Origin: Opeltia flavorubescens
Lineage: Eukaryota; Ascomycota; Lecanoromycetes; Teloschistales; Teloschistaceae
Length of the DNA stretch: 64,000 nt
Reading direction: 5' to 3'
NCBI GenBank assembly: GCA_000442125.1
Contig: KE546969.1
Span: forward strand, 868,001-932,000
Positions within the stretch are counted from its first letter, which is position 1. Each line of letters starts with the position of its first letter. Under the pieces are notes generated by a model. That model made no database searches. It saw only the letters and a list, made by a program, of their open reading frames with translations, and was not told where the DNA came from. This document shows positions 1 to 11,983 of the stretch, piece by piece. The translations under genes and the position numbers were made by a program.

Positions 1-104
1 GGGGGAGGACATGGTGCGGGTGTCGGTGCTTGAGCAGGAGGCTGTCCTATGGGGTAGAAAGCTGTTCCAGGAGGAACTCCAGCATTGGGAGGCTCGCCCG
101 TCAT
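1..104 (-). CDS. N terminus of a proline-rich protein, cut by the window edge
   Basis: On the minus strand an ATG at 102-104 opens a frame that stays open to the window edge, giving about 34 residues that begin MTGEPPNAGVPPGTAFYPIG and continue Pro/Ala-rich. A good TATA-like box lies about 165 bp upstream. The Pro-rich composition and clean start suggest the 5' exon of a real gene, but nothing identifies a family. The plus-strand frame over the same bases is a shadow. Splicing inside this stretch cannot be excluded. Confidence 0.45.
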   Translation of the reverse strand, partial: MTGEPPNAGVPPGTAFYPIGQPPAQAPTPAPCPP

Positions 105-744
105 TGTTCGAAAGTACTGCCTTGGCTCAGTCATAGACTATATCTATCAGGTCTGAAAGATATACTGAAGATCGGAAAACAGAAGTATCTAGAGATTGCG
201 TTCGACGTTCTGCTTTTAGATCGAGTAGTATTGAGAACTGCTCGTTTGAAATATACCGCTGATGGATGCTTTTATATAGGAGAAATACACCTGGGCATCA
301 TAGGGTATCTATGCTCTTCGACATTCAGCGCCATCGACTCACATTTCTGATGGTATCCACGGTCCAGCAAACAAAATGACCGCAGAGATCTTATGACTGT
401 TGGCGATGTGTGCTTATTCGGGGTGACTGTGTGTAGCAGAAAATTTAAGAGTCAAGGAGAATTTAGTATTCACAAGAAAGTAAGAGTCTGAAACACCATT
501 GTGGCGCGTAATTGTTCTGATCAGGCAGAAAGAAAGAAAGTCGATATCGACCGAAGACCGTGAAGATGCTCGCCCCGTTGTTTCCCAGATCGAGACGGCT
601 CTCGAAGCAAATGGTCTTCAATGTCCCCGTTCTACAGCTGCGCCATGCTTCCCATGTCTCCCAATTAGTTGTTGTTACAATCTCGGCGCCTGAAGCTTGC
701 TTCCCAATCCAGATGATAATACATGCATAAAATCTTGACTGTAT
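105..744. other. Intergenic: leader/promoter of the left-edge gene and 3' flank of CFT2
   Basis: No conserved frame was recognised. It holds the presumed 5' region of the left-edge minus gene and the 3' untranslated region of CFT2. Both flanking genes run on the minus strand. Confidence 0.5.
269..278 (-). promoter_or_regulatory. TATA-like box for the partial gene at the left edge
   Basis: Read on the minus strand the bases are TATATAAAAG, a close match to a TATA box, about 165 bp upstream of the ATG at 104. Assignment is by position only. Confidence 0.35.
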
Positions 745-3700
745 CTAACCTCCTGCAACTACCGCAAGGCCATCATATATTTTGCGTTTCACAGCATAGA
801 ACGAAGCCTCGAGATCTCTGGCTGGATAGTCGGGAAACGCGAGCCCTCCCCCTTCCACTTCTAGCTTCCCGGTTGCTGTCTTTCGAACTGCTACGAGGCC
901 GTCAATAAGTAATGTCCCTTCGCCGCGGAAATCTGCAGTATGGCCTGCTGATTGCAAGATCCTTCGTAGGTCAGCAAGTCGGAGGTCGCCAACGTGTAAT
1001 GGCTGGGCAACAGATCGAGTTGCAGCAGCCATGTTTGCAGGTAGGACATCAAGCACGGGAGCCAGACGTTGCTTCCTGCTTTCCATGACGGTTGAAGGAT
1101 TCTCATCATCTTTTCCGTCCTCTTTGAGCAGCTTTGGTCGCTTCTTACTAAAGTTTTCTGCCCCTTCCTCTGTCTCCATTGCCGCCAGATGACCGGTCAG
1201 GGTAACGACACCAAGGCCACGTACATTCTGCCACCGTAGCCTCTTTACGAGGGCGTTACTCAGCTTCACTGTCCAGGCGTTGGTATCCACGCTCGCATTA
1301 ATAGTCTGCCCATTGATGGGGGTGAAAACATTGTCCGGAATGCTCTGCGAATCATCGGTAGACGCAGAGGCGAGTTTCTGTCGGCAATCGCTAGCTAGAT
1401 ATTCAGTCTCGGGAGCACTGCCGCCTACAAGTATCAGCTTCCGCGGTTGTATCAGTGGGATCAACATGGAAAGGCTTCGTTGATCATGCAAGCCTGCGAA
1501 GTCCACGTAGGCAATCTTGAGATGTGTCTCGATCGATTGTGTCCGAAAGACAACCTTGGACGGCCCATTTGCACCTTCTTCCGTATCAGAGTCGGAGCTT
1601 TCGGAAATCTCGTCCAGGTCTGATTCATGATGACCGTTGATCGCTGAATTACCGTTGACCAAGCCGTTTCGATCTGCGTTATTCGACTGCTGGTGCCTCT
1701 TCATGCTTGACCCGGAATAGCCATTATCATCTTGCAAGCCGGCGTCTCCCCACTTGCGCTTTTGACCGAGTCTGTTGTCCCTGCTTGGACCACCATCGCG
1801 CATGTCGTGGCCATCGATGTCATCACGTTCCTCAGCTCTCAGGTATTCGTCAGGCCGAATGAGGTCGCCGAAATCATCCGCGCGCCTTCGTTTGGTAACA
1901 AAAGGGAACATCTGTTCGCGGCCTTTTTTCCCACGCACATCATAATCATAGACGCCGGGCTGGCGCAGAAGGATATTAACTCCAAGCGTCTCTTTGGTGA
2001 GACCTCCCTTGTTGCGGTTGAGATTGGCCACCGCAGCGGACGTATTCAAGGCCTTCCCCTGTCGCTCCGGATCAGACTCCTCGGATGACGATGAGCTTGT
2101 TGAAGAAGTGTCATCGACAGCATCAACCGCGCTCTCCATGGTAGCACCGTTACCTATGGGTATCTGGTTCTGCAGTCGTCTTTGAGTTGCTAAGTACTGC
2201 TGGTACGCCAAAAGCTCTTTACCCTCTAAGGCGATACGTTCAGCATATTTCACCTGTAATTCTCGGCCACCAGTATGGACCTGCTCTAGATTTTGGCCAT
2301 CGGATCCCGGCTCAAGAGCGACACCATCCCGTTTCTCTTGATACCACGACCACAGAAGATCCCCGAGACTTTCCTTCTCGAGGTTGGGTCCGACCCGTCT
2401 TTCACGCCCATCCGTCAGGATAATTAGGTTGGTGGTGTCCTCGGCAATCTTCTGTAAAATTTCTTTCGAAAAACCCCATTCAAGGGATGCATCGCTTGCA
2501 AGGATGACCTTGGCGCCTGTTCTTGACATTACCTTGTCAATCTGCTTCTTCCGCTCTAGGAGCCTAAGGTACTTGAAGTCGAAAGGGCCAGTGGCCCTCC
2601 CGGTAGATTCATTGTCTCGAGTGCCAATTTGCTTGCTATCCGTGCGTTTATGCTGCTTCTTGGTAGTAGCGGCGGCCTCAACCGCCTCCAGCTCCTTAGC
2701 AATATTTTCATCCATCCATTCAAGCATGCTACGGGCGTATCTCATTGTGGCTCCGACGTTCTTGCTCGCCAGATAGAGCTTGGCGCTTTTGAATGGACTA
2801 TCATTACTATTGCTTGAATGCTCTTTCTGCCAGGTATTCTCCAGAAGGTATGCCAGTTCCAGTACTCTGGCACTCGTATCAGTGGGAATCAGTACCGTTC
2901 CACCCTTAACGATTGCTGCCCGTATGGTGTCCAGTAACAATTCGTCCCGTTTTTTACGCCCTCCGGTTAAGGAAAGTTTTTCCGAGCCCCGCGAGCTACA
3001 GATCAAGGCTGTAGGTTTCCGTAACTGTTCGATGATCTCCGCACCACCGCCCGAAGCATCCAGCCATGCCGCGCCTCCAAGCACGTTCTCTCGAACCTGA
3101 TTCCAATCAACAGCATGAACGATCGACTCCATTCCATGCTGCAGATGCCAAATGGTCCCTCCAAGCGTATGTCCGGCATTGTAGGCAGTAATCTTTAGGC
3201 CGTTGAGTGGTGGGGAGAAGGCAGATGGCAAGGGCTCGTGCGGCTGAGAATACTTCAAGGGATGTATCAAAGAAAAGTAGTGTGCGATCTCTTCAGTCGT
3301 AGGTGGTTGTAGGAGTAGTTGAAGGGCCGGGTCGGTTGGTGAAGATCCGGATGCATAAGATGACTCGACCAAGCTCTCAGGAGGTATTACCGTTGAAGCC
3401 AGAGGTGTAGAGGAGTATATGTCTTGTAGTAATGTCCTACCAAGCGAGATGACAGGGGTTGTTGCGTAGATGGGTATCTGAGTGAAGAGCGGGAAATTCT
3501 TGCAACAGTGTGCAAAGGCTCCGAGATGAGATGTAGTCGGATGAGTTAGGAGGATAATTGAGAGACTGGGTATATGCCTGGAGTCCAATCAAATGGTCAG
3601 TCACTCTGTACGCACACGAAATGTCAAGCATAGCAACGGGATTCGAAAACAACGTAATGTATTTTAACTGTATTATACAAAGAATTATGATTCCAGCTCA

Positions 3701-3895
3701 TGCTGACATATTCCAAGCGTACAAGACCACTCATTGCTAATCAACCTACCTTTCCAATGCCTTGAGCTCTGAGGCAGTAAATTTCTCATCCCACCCCACA
3801 TCCATCAATACTTTGACTCCTCCGTCCAGCTCCAGTAGAGACTGTGAAGCTGCTGATGGAGACTGGGCACCCAACAGGGGAGTGAAGTTGAACAT
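745..3895 (-). CDS. CFT2: Cleavage and polyadenylation factor subunit 2 (CPSF100 family)
   Basis: Two exons, 3750-3895 and 745-3577, encode about 992 residues; the join reads LER-HIPSLSI in phase. The protein is the CPSF100/Cft2 subunit of the nuclear mRNA 3'-end cleavage and polyadenylation factor and works beside the nuclease Ysh1/CPSF73. An N-terminal metallo-beta-lactamase fold is followed by a beta-CASP region and an acidic, Ser-rich stretch (SSSSSEESDPE). A C-terminal domain contains LKIAYVDFAGLHDQRSLSML. The metal-binding HxHxDH motif is replaced near residue 60 by THPTTSHLG. Loss of the catalytic residues is normal for this subunit and marks it off from Ysh1. The start at 3895 is preferred because the conserved MFNFTPLLGAQ begins there. 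The gene is divergent from MAM33. Confidence 0.93.
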
Positions 3896-4240
3896 GTTGA
3901 TGGCTTTGCAGACCACGCTATCACCATATTCGCCCACTGTTCTTCGTTATTATGACCCAGATTATGGTGACACCAGATGATACAAGGGTCACAGCAGTAT
4001 TGGATAAGAGATGATTGAGTTTGTACTTGAAAAAATAAGGTGAACAGTGATTGAGCGCGCGCGGAACAAAACCTCGGGCATTTAGCCCTTGATTACTGTT
4101 TTGGTTTAGCGTGGTGTGAACGCAGCATGACGTTGTATACTACGGGTAGCTCTAAAATTTTAATGGATTTTTTGTAGATATCGATCGCCAAATTGACCTT
4201 TTACAGTGTTTTCGTATCATAGTACTTCTTACTGCTCAAG
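3896..4240. promoter_or_regulatory. Shared divergent upstream region of CFT2 and MAM33
   Basis: 345 bp separate the two start codons. No coding frame is evident. Any core promoter elements for both genes must lie here or in the leaders. Confidence 0.5.
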
Positions 4241-5448
4241 ATGATGTCCATGAGATACCTTGGGAGATCGGCGCCTCGACAATTACTGAGGCTGAAGTCA
4301 CCACTTCCAAGAAGAACCTTATACACAATAAGAAACTCTTCATTATTACCACAGTTATTGCAAGGTGCATCAAGACCAAGGTATGCCGCCTTTTCGACGT
4401 CACAGATAGTACGAGAAACGGAAGGCCAAGGTATGTCCCATGCTAGTACTTCGAGGTTTCTGTACTGAATAGCCGCAGTGGATCAACAGCTCTCAGCCAA
4501 ACTCGAGTCGGAGCTTCAAATAGAGAAAGAGACGAGAGATTCCGATACACTGCCTGCCGATATACAAGACTTTCTTAACAATAGCCCGTTCGAGGTAATA
4601 GATGTTTACGCGCATGTGTGATTGACGCTGATATTGGGCAGCTCGAAGATATCCCTGGTCAAGAGGAAGTTGCACTGACCCGAAAATTTGGTGACGAATC
4701 GTTCGTGTCCCGGACTTTCAAATAATTGAGACCATGATGAGAAGCTAACATTTCTCTCCTCGCCTACCAGAATACGGATCACTTTCTCTATCGATGACCT
4801 AAACAACGTAGATCAGGAGGCTGATGAGTTTGACTCGGACCCGGCCCTCTCCGATGAAGAAGTTGCCGACGCTGCGGAAACGAATATGCAGTCCGGAGGT
4901 GGCAACACCAAAGGTGCCATCAATCAAGGCCGCACCAAAGGTGGGAATTTCGCTGTCGCCCCGGAAGACAGCATCGCCCCTTCAGATCGTGCGGAAGGAA
5001 GCTACGAAGACCCATCAAGTGGTCAGGAAGGCAACCAAGAACCCAGCTTCCCCTCACGCCTTCACATCAATATCGAAAAGGCTGGGAAAGGCGTTTTACA
5101 GTTGGAGGCCATGGCACAGGACGGCGAGATTATGATCGAGAATGTTTACTATTACAAGAAAGCTGAGCTTGCCGACGCGAAGACTGCGGAGCTGGATTGG
5201 TCAAGGAGAGATCTTTATACAGGACCTCCGTTCGGCAATCTCGACGAGGATTTGCAGATATTGTTGGATAGGTATATCGAGGAGAGAGGGATCGATACTG
5301 CGCTCGCATTGTGGATACCAGAATACATCGACTGGAAGGAGCAGAAGGAATATCTCAACTGGCTCTCAAGTAAGTCTAAAGATTGCAGGCTAAGAAAACG
5401 GTTGCTAACAGCTTGGTCGCAGATGTCAGGTCATTTGTTGACGCTTAA
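4241..5448 (+). CDS. MAM33: Mitochondrial acidic protein MAM33 (p32/gC1qBP family)
   Basis: Five exons (4241-4430, 4479-4594, 4642-4700, 4771-5369, 5423-5448) give 329 residues. The N terminus is basic and Ser/Arg-rich with few acidic residues, as in a mitochondrial presequence. The mature part has the family signatures: IRITFSIDDL, a long acidic Asp/Glu region (DEEVADAAE), RLHINIEKAGKGVLQLEAMA, DLDEDLQ-type helices, and the C-terminal EYLNWLSNVRSFVDA. The last exon supplies only the final eight residues. Family members form doughnut-shaped trimers in the mitochondrial matrix and support mitochondrial ribosomes and respiration. The third donor (GTTCGT) is weak, but only this choice restores the conserved DESIRITFS join. 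Other starts near 4241 (MMSM) are possible. Confidence 0.93.
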
Positions 5449-5964
5449 GGGGTTCAACAAATCTGCGCCGACTCCTTACAATTCTCCGCTGTATTTCTAT
5501 GGACCGTCATTCACGTCATCAAAGATGAAGACGGATCGTTTTGTCTTGTGTTTCATACCATTTCACTTTTACAGAGCAAGCGACTTTGGTGTCAAAAAAT
5601 TCCTATATAATGTTTGTCTTCGATATCTTGAGCTCCCCGAGTACCTTACTACAGTTGTCATTCTCCCAATGAAGTCTGAAACGTCTCTGTAGCCCATTAA
5701 CATCAGTGCCCTGCATTTTCCCACAAGTCTGCAGTAACCATCTGAATCTGAAGAACAGCACTTGGCAGCTATTTACATTACATGGAAAGTCCTTTCATTG
5801 TACAAATCGAGGGAACACTCATTCTTCGTATCGTACAATTACTGAACAGGACCATCCCTGTGATCACCGACATGGATTTCCATCCCAGCGCCTTTCTGCA
5901 ACGCCTGACGCCCAAGAATTCAGATTCACCATTCCTTTCCCCAGAACCTATCGGCCCAACCTAG
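5449..5964. other. Convergent intergenic region MAM33/PCMT1
   Basis: 516 bp between two stop codons facing each other. Small open frames here have no recognisable content. It should hold both 3' untranslated regions and poly(A) sites. Confidence 0.5.
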
Positions 5965-6723
5965 TCACCCCACTGGCGCATCCGTCAAAGGCACATACCG
6001 AACCCCGAATCTCTTCTCCCTCCGCACCATCCCATCAAGTCCCTTATCCACGACCCAAATCCACTGGTCCCCCGTGCCCACGGGGATAAACAATCTCCCT
6101 GGCGCCCTCAACTGTTCCACCAGCCCCTTGTGCTCCTCCTTCGCCGCCGCACCAACATGAATCGCGTCGTAAGGTCCCCCTTCCTTCCATCCTTCCCTCC
6201 CATCCCCTTTCACGAATCTCACCTTGCCGGAAGCGAGCATGATCCGGCCGGAATCTGACTTCTGCATGTTGGACGTGGCGAGGTCGACGAGGCCCTGGAT
6301 GTGGTCAATGCCAATTACGCGGCCATCGGGGCCGAGGAGATTCGCAAGCACGTGCGTAAGGTAGCCGCTTCCAGAGCCGATGTCGAGGACACGGGCGGAG
6401 GGGTGGAGGTGCGGGAGGAGGGATTCGGCGGCAGAGGCGTGCATGTGCGGGGCGGAAATTGTGGCGCTGAAGCCGATAGGTTGGGGGGAGTCATCGTATG
6501 GGAATGCGGAGGTATAGTGAGCTCGGTCAACCTGTTTGGAATGGCGATTAGTGCCAATTGCGATCTCGAGTTACTTAGGGGTGTGAGGTCAGAAGAGCTG
6601 GGAGCTGGGTATTTGTATTACCGCCAGCATTGCATTCGCAACTCGCTCCGTAGTGATGAGTCGGTTTTTTTGGAGGTTTGTTATAAGCCCTGCATTAGTT
6701 GACCCGGATGATCGCCAGGCCAT
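5965..6723 (-). CDS. PCMT1: Protein-L-isoaspartate O-methyltransferase
   Basis: Two exons (6622-6723, 5965-6531; 90-bp intron) give 222 residues, the usual family size. The enzyme transfers methyl from S-adenosylmethionine to isoaspartyl residues and so starts repair of aged proteins in the cytosol. Exon 1 carries MAWRSSGSTNAGLITNLQKN, the conserved start. Exon 2 begins VDRAHYTSAFPYDDSPQPIG and continues to SAPHMHA, the substrate-binding stretch. The SAM site is VLDIGSGSGYLTHV, followed by the acidic strand-2 IGIDH and later YDAIHVGAAA. The start ATG at 6723 has a second ATG directly before it (6726); the MAWRSSG start fits the family best. The gene ends tail-to-tail with MAM33. Confidence 0.95.
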
Positions 6724-7018
6724 CATAGGAGTCTTTTTGGGAATGTGAAGGTAGAGTACGACAGAGGCAAAAAGAATGAGGTACAAAGAAAAGTATTTGC
6801 AGAGAACGCGATAAGTTGATGTCAGCTTGTGAGCTTTCCTTTCTGATAATTGAACCATTAGCATGCGCGGACCCGGTGCAGCGTGTTCATTGTTTTCAAT
6901 ATTGGATGCTGTTACGTCAGTGGGTTACCCCTCCGCTCCAATAAGAAGGCTTTCTGCTGAATGGAGAAGTTGAAGACAGTACACAAGCAGAAATTGAATT
7001 GGTCTAACTCGAGGGGTA

Positions 7019-8343
7019 TCATATATATTTCTTTTCAGGATCCATCGCATCAAGGCCTTCAATGGTCTTCTCATACCTGCGACATCGATCAGCAGCAAGT
7101 CATGGAGGTTAGGGATGATCATACATTGTGAACACAATTCCACCGCTCAGAATTAGTCTCGCCAGCCGTGGTACAGCTCCTGACCAGAATGTGAAAATAC
7201 CTTCATCTTTGAAGATCCGGGCTGCACATACAAAACTGTTCTTATACTCCTTCCGTGCCTCAATCGATTGCATTCTGCTTTAAATCAGCATCGACATGTC
7301 TCCGCCGCCGATTGAATAGGGGCTCACCGAGTTTTGATAGTATCTAAAGGCTGTGTCGCGTATCTAAAATTCGCCAATCAGTCAACGATATGTCTCTGGT
7401 AGATCGTGAAAAGCCTACACTGTAATTAGACCAGCAAGACCGCCAATGCCAAAGGTGCTTATTGCCCCCAGCTTCTCCCCCGGAGCAACATATCCTTGTG
7501 CGAATTGCTTGATTGTGGTATAGCTGCCAAATCGAGTTGCAGAGTTTGCAGCCTGTCTGGCCGTTGTTGGAACGAAACCCTGGAAGAAGCCTTTTATGCC
7601 TCGTTCTCGCCATATGATGGAGGATCCGTGGAGAAATCCTCGCATGCGCGGGTTGGCTGATTTGCGATCATCGATTCTAGAGCAAATGCCACCGTAAGCT
7701 CCGACGCGTCCCCAAAATGAATCCCCGCTGGACCCACATTGTCGTTTTGATACTTTCGAACGGTGTTACTGCAAGTAACGATTCCGTGATGCCTGCTCCA
7801 AATCCTGCTATGACCGTCCTCGGGCCCGAGATCTTGCCCATCTCATCTTGAAGTAATGTCTTGTAGGTGTCGAATGCCACAAAGCCTGCCAACTTTTTAG
7901 TCTTTCCTGTCCATTCAGGCCCATTCATTACATACGTATTCCAGCCTTGAGCGAATTTCCGATGATCAGTGTTGTACATCCGGCATACCATGCCTTTCCA
8001 AAGGGAGGCCACCCAAGCTTTTTGCCGTCTGGTAATCGTCGATTGAGTTGTGTACGGGTCTTCGCAACTAGACATTTGCTCCTCAGCAGGCCAACACTAG
8101 GCTGTCAATGCTCGCAAAATTTACATTCTGCAGGATATGTGATCGCTAGATAATTGTCAGATGAAGCTTCAAATTTTGCTGAAACTTTGGAACGCAAATA
8201 CCTATTTCAATTGCTCCAGCAGTAGATCCAGCAATGACAGACCTTAGTGCACTAGGCTTAACTTATTAGTGAAACTTGATGATACAAATGGTGAATTGAC
8301 AGCAATAGTATACCTTGTCGTTGCTGTTTACTACTGTCGTCAT
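7019..8343 (-). CDS. CTP1: Mitochondrial tricarboxylate (citrate) carrier
   Basis: Nine exons (8314-8343, 8202-8256, 8125-8145, 7936-8067, 7738-7885, 7419-7676, 7328-7363, 7125-7274, 7019-7076) encode 295 residues, exact for the mitochondrial carrier family. All three carrier signatures are seen: PAEFAKTRTQ, PFESIKTT and PLDTIKTRM, one per repeat. The carrier exchanges citrate for malate or other tricarboxylates across the inner mitochondrial membrane and so feeds cytosolic acetyl-CoA. Close agreement to fungal citrate carriers (RTQLNRRLPDGKKLGWPPFG, SATRFGSYTTIKQF) supports the substrate call. Exon 3 is only 21 nt, and exon 1 encodes ten residues. The very fragmented 5' half makes simple frame searches miss it. 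Confidence 0.92.
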
Positions 8344-9400
8344 TTTATACCGTCGAAGAAAGGATGTTGTTAAGACTACTACCGATCACACTCAGTTTGG
8401 CAGGCGGGATCCACACAACCCATCCTTTAGACATGATTAGACATCTTAACGGTTTATGGCTTTATATAGCAAAGTTGAAATAGGACATAGGATTTACAAG
8501 AGTTGGGTTTTACTGTGCACATGTGATTCGGAGGGTAAGATTTTATTTGTCTAGTCCTATGTATCCGCAATCGGCTATCACAAGCTCCAAGCCAAGCTAT
8601 GGCTGGCCCCTTGCTGTCTCGGACGTTTGCCCCTCTTACTCTGTTTTTTTTTTTGTTTTCCTTTTGGGTTTCTTTTTCGCTGACTTGGAGGCACCCTTGA
8701 GATAACAAATCGTGCTTATCTCGAGGTATCGAAGCCTTTGAGTGTGTCCGTCTTGACCGTGGAAGCACATACATGCAGCCATGTTGGATTTCTATCCGGG
8801 CAGTAGCGAACAATCCACTGCTGGATCCAAGTATGATCTTTCGTTGAGGGGGCGAAGACCGGAAGATATGGATTTCGGAGGCGGCTGAGCTGAAATGAGA
8901 CAATGAGTTTGATGAGTACGGTCTTGATTAAAGGAGTAATGACTGTAAGCAAGCTGTATATTTGGGTTGCTAGCTGTAGTGATATGCGGAGATGGGGATG
9001 GTCTATCGTTAAGTAAGAGGTAATTCGCAAGTATCCGAGAAAAGGGCTGAGGGGATGTTGATGGTTGATCCGCCTGCGCCTTGAGAAACCGAGTCCATCA
9101 AAACGCCGTTGGCCAACCCCCGCCATGAAAAATCAAGAAACCTAGATCAAAATCCCAGTCCGGGCTTTTTGGAGTCAGAACGCCTTAATTATTGCAACAT
9201 AACGCCCGAAACAACAATACTAGCGGCAAGGTATATGGCTCCATAGTCATCCGATCATGCGAGGAATGCGTGAATATTCATTGCATAGCCGAATAGCCTG
9301 GAAGGAGAACGCAAAATGCTGCCATTGCTGATCAAAGGCAGTCGAAAGGACGATTCGTACAAAAACGTTAAGAGCAAACATTGAACTCTCAGGCTCAGGT
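8344..9400. other. Long intergenic region between CTP1 and DHH1, with unproven small frames
   Basis: About 1.06 kb. It contains the CTP1 promoter and the 3' flank of DHH1. Two minus-strand frames overlap here. One runs 8716-9126 (136 codons, no recognised motif). The other runs 8636-8782 (48 codons, beginning MAACMCFHGQDGH and ending in a Lys-rich tail). Neither is convincing; the Lys tail is partly dictated by a poly-T tract on the plus strand. Confidence 0.35.
8460..8468 (-). promoter_or_regulatory. TATA-like box upstream of the citrate carrier gene
   Basis: Minus-strand TATATAAAG, about 120 bp upstream of the carrier start at 8343. Placement and sequence fit a core promoter; no other support. 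Confidence 0.35.
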
Positions 9401-11145
9401 TCAGTTCGATTTGACCGCGGTTTCTGCGTTGGGCTGTTGGAGTGCATACCCATTCTGTCGATTTTGTGGAACTTGTTCTTTTCCTGGCCTGCTTCGTGTC
9501 GAGTAATTCTGACCCTGGCCGCGCTGATTCCGCTGGAAGTTCGCAGCATTTTGTTGGAAGGTACCACGGCCACCGCCTGAGCTCCGGCTCTGAGCAGGAT
9601 CGCCGGTGCCAGAGAAATTCCCATGAGTCCGATTAGATCGTTGATTGCCGGCATTGCTCCGCTGCTCTTGACCGGATGGTTGCCTTGAGTTAGGAGCGTT
9701 CGTAATAGGACGGGGGATGTTTTCTGGTGAGTCGTAAACATATAGCTTCTTATCGATTGCTTGGGGGATTGGCTGAATCTCCGTCCCAAGCTCCTGCTCA
9801 ATCTTGTACAGATTGAAGCGATCGTCCCAGTTGATCAAGTTGATCGCCAATCCAAGGTGACCGTAGCGACCAGAACGACCAATACGATGCAAGTAAGTCT
9901 CGGCGTTCTTTGGGAAATCAAAGTTGATCACAACATTGACTGCCTGAATGTCAATACCGCGTGTGAGAAGATCAGAGCATACAAGGTTGCGGCAGACCCC
10001 GTTCCGAAAATCATGGAATACACGGTTGCGGTTATGTTGTAACATTCGAGCGTGAGAATAGAAGCATGAATATCCAAGTTCGGTGATTTTCTTAGCGAGG
10101 AGTTCGACGCGGTTGGTTGAGTTGCAGAAGATGATGGACTGGTTGATTTGAAGTTTAGAAAAGAGCGTGTTGAGACAATGGACTTTTTGCTTTTCTTCAA
10201 CGAATGCGTAGTATTGGGTGATACCTCGTAGAGTCAACTCGTCCATGAGGTTTATCTCATAAGGGTTTGTCATATGATCGTCCTTTTGTTTTTAGCCAAA
10301 GCTATACATCCGGGACTTCTGCACAAACCTTGAATGATTTGACGACCATTGGGAAGGTCGCGCTGAAAAGCATGACCTGACGATCCTTTGGAGGGAAGTT
10401 GAGTAATTGTTTCACAAGAGGGGTGAATTCAGGTGATAGAAGTTTGTCAGCCTCATCCATAACGAAGGTTAAGCATTCTGATAAATCTGCGACGCCTTTA
10501 CTTGCAAGGTCAAGAATACGACCAGGTGTTCCCACGATGATGTGTACTGCGTCGTTTAAGCGGATAATATCATCCTTCAACCCCGTTCCGCCAGTCGTGA
10601 CCATGACATTAATATTTAGATGCTTGCCCAGGGTCTTGCACACTTGCGAAGTCTGCAGAGCCAGCTCCCTGGTTGGAACAAGGATTAAAGCTTGAGTTTT
10701 GGCACTCTTCGGATTGATACGTTCTAGTGTGGGTATGACAAAGGCCGCAGTCTTTCCAGTTCCATTTTTGGCCCTTGCTAGTATATCCCGACCAGTTAGG
10801 GCAACAGGGATGGACTCTTCTTGTATAGGTGATGGTTTTTCAAAGCCAGCCTCGAATATCCCCATCATAAGCTCACGCTTGATGAGAAAGTCTTCGAATT
10901 CTAGACCTTTGGTTTTGGTAACATCCTAGATCGGCAGTCAGCTTGAGATAGGTCTCTGTAGATACGGCTAACAGACCTCAGTCTGCGGTCGAGCATCTTT
11001 CGTAGGAACTTTCAATTTCTCTTTCCAGCTGGAGTCTGTAGAGGGATCACTGGAGCTTCTTTCAGCACACCAGTGGCAGTTATGGTTGAACCAAGACTTA
11101 CCTCAGCTTGGTATTGTCAAGCTGGTTCACTAGGGCTGAGGCCAT
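9401..11145 (-). CDS. DHH1: DEAD-box RNA helicase DHH1 (DDX6/Rck)
   Basis: Four exons (11102-11145, 10977-11058, 10329-10925, 9401-10282) give 534 residues. The ATP-dependent RNA helicase represses translation and activates decapping in P-bodies. Motifs run in order: Q motif [14 protein letters not shown], Walker [29 protein letters not shown] in [13 protein letters not shown] in MLFSATFP, and HRIGRSGR. The family signature [16 protein letters not shown] and [18 protein letters not shown] identify DHH1 rather than other DEAD proteins. The tail after about residue 430 is rich in Gln, Asn, Gly and Arg, the usual low-complexity region linked to condensate formation. The join at [15 protein letters not shown] is required by conservation. 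Confidence 0.96.
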
Positions 11146-11983
11146 GACGTGGTTGAGGGTTTTGAGCGAGTCTCAGTGTGGTTTGATGTCGAAAGAAGCT
11201 TCGGAACTTTGTATATGCCCGCTGACAACAGGGGTGGAGGAGGTTTCTTGAGAGCAGGACGAGTTCAAATGGCTCTTACAATGGGATCGTCCTTCTTTCA
11301 AGGAGAGTGTGTAGAGCCGGTGAAATGATATATGGAACACACTGAGTAGATTTTGGTGGAGCAGCTCGTGCGTAGGATACAATCGCAAATGAGAATTTCG
11401 ACTGCCTCGTTGACGATTGAAGGTCTGGTGATGAAGACGGTGATCACGAAGAATGAAAAAAAGGAGGGGGAAGATCTACTTCACGACAATGTGAATTGTT
11501 TAGAGATTCTGTTGGCGCCAATGGTAAGTTGAAGGAAGCTTGTTGACTCGTAAATGTATCTTTTGCGATATCGGTTCACCGGACCCCTGTCATAGTAAGA
11601 GAATACCTAGCAAGCTACTTTTCTGGGCGCTTATTGGCCAATCAAGAGAAGGCAGCCTGTTATAACATCTATGTATTCTCAACAAGATATCTCACTCCGC
11701 GTGAAAAACTAGGGTCGTAAATGGAAATTGTGTCGGTCATATACAGCTCCTCCGCTGAACATGTATCAACTCGACTCGATGCGGACTACTTAAGACTATT
11801 TGCCATAAACCGCTACTTCGGAAAATATAGCCAGCTTGCAGTAACGACACCAGGAGAAAACACAAGACTGCATCCTCTGCAACAGCCCATAGACTCTCGG
11901 AGTGAATGCTTACCATAAGCATCGACCCTTGAACGCCAACTCTATGCCTGAGATATCATGAAGGCCCAAGACAAAAGGGGTAT
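11146..11983. other. Leader and promoter region of DHH1; 3' flank of the next gene
   Basis: 838 bp. A 71-codon frame on the DHH1 sense strand (11173-11388) lies just upstream of its ATG and could act as an upstream ORF if the leader is long. It has no family match that I recognise. Nothing else is evident. Confidence 0.4.

Noticed and set aside
745-3895. CFT2 as the cleavage nuclease YSH1/CPSF73
   Set aside because: The HxHxDH metal-binding motif is absent and the protein has the long CPSF100-type insert and C terminus.
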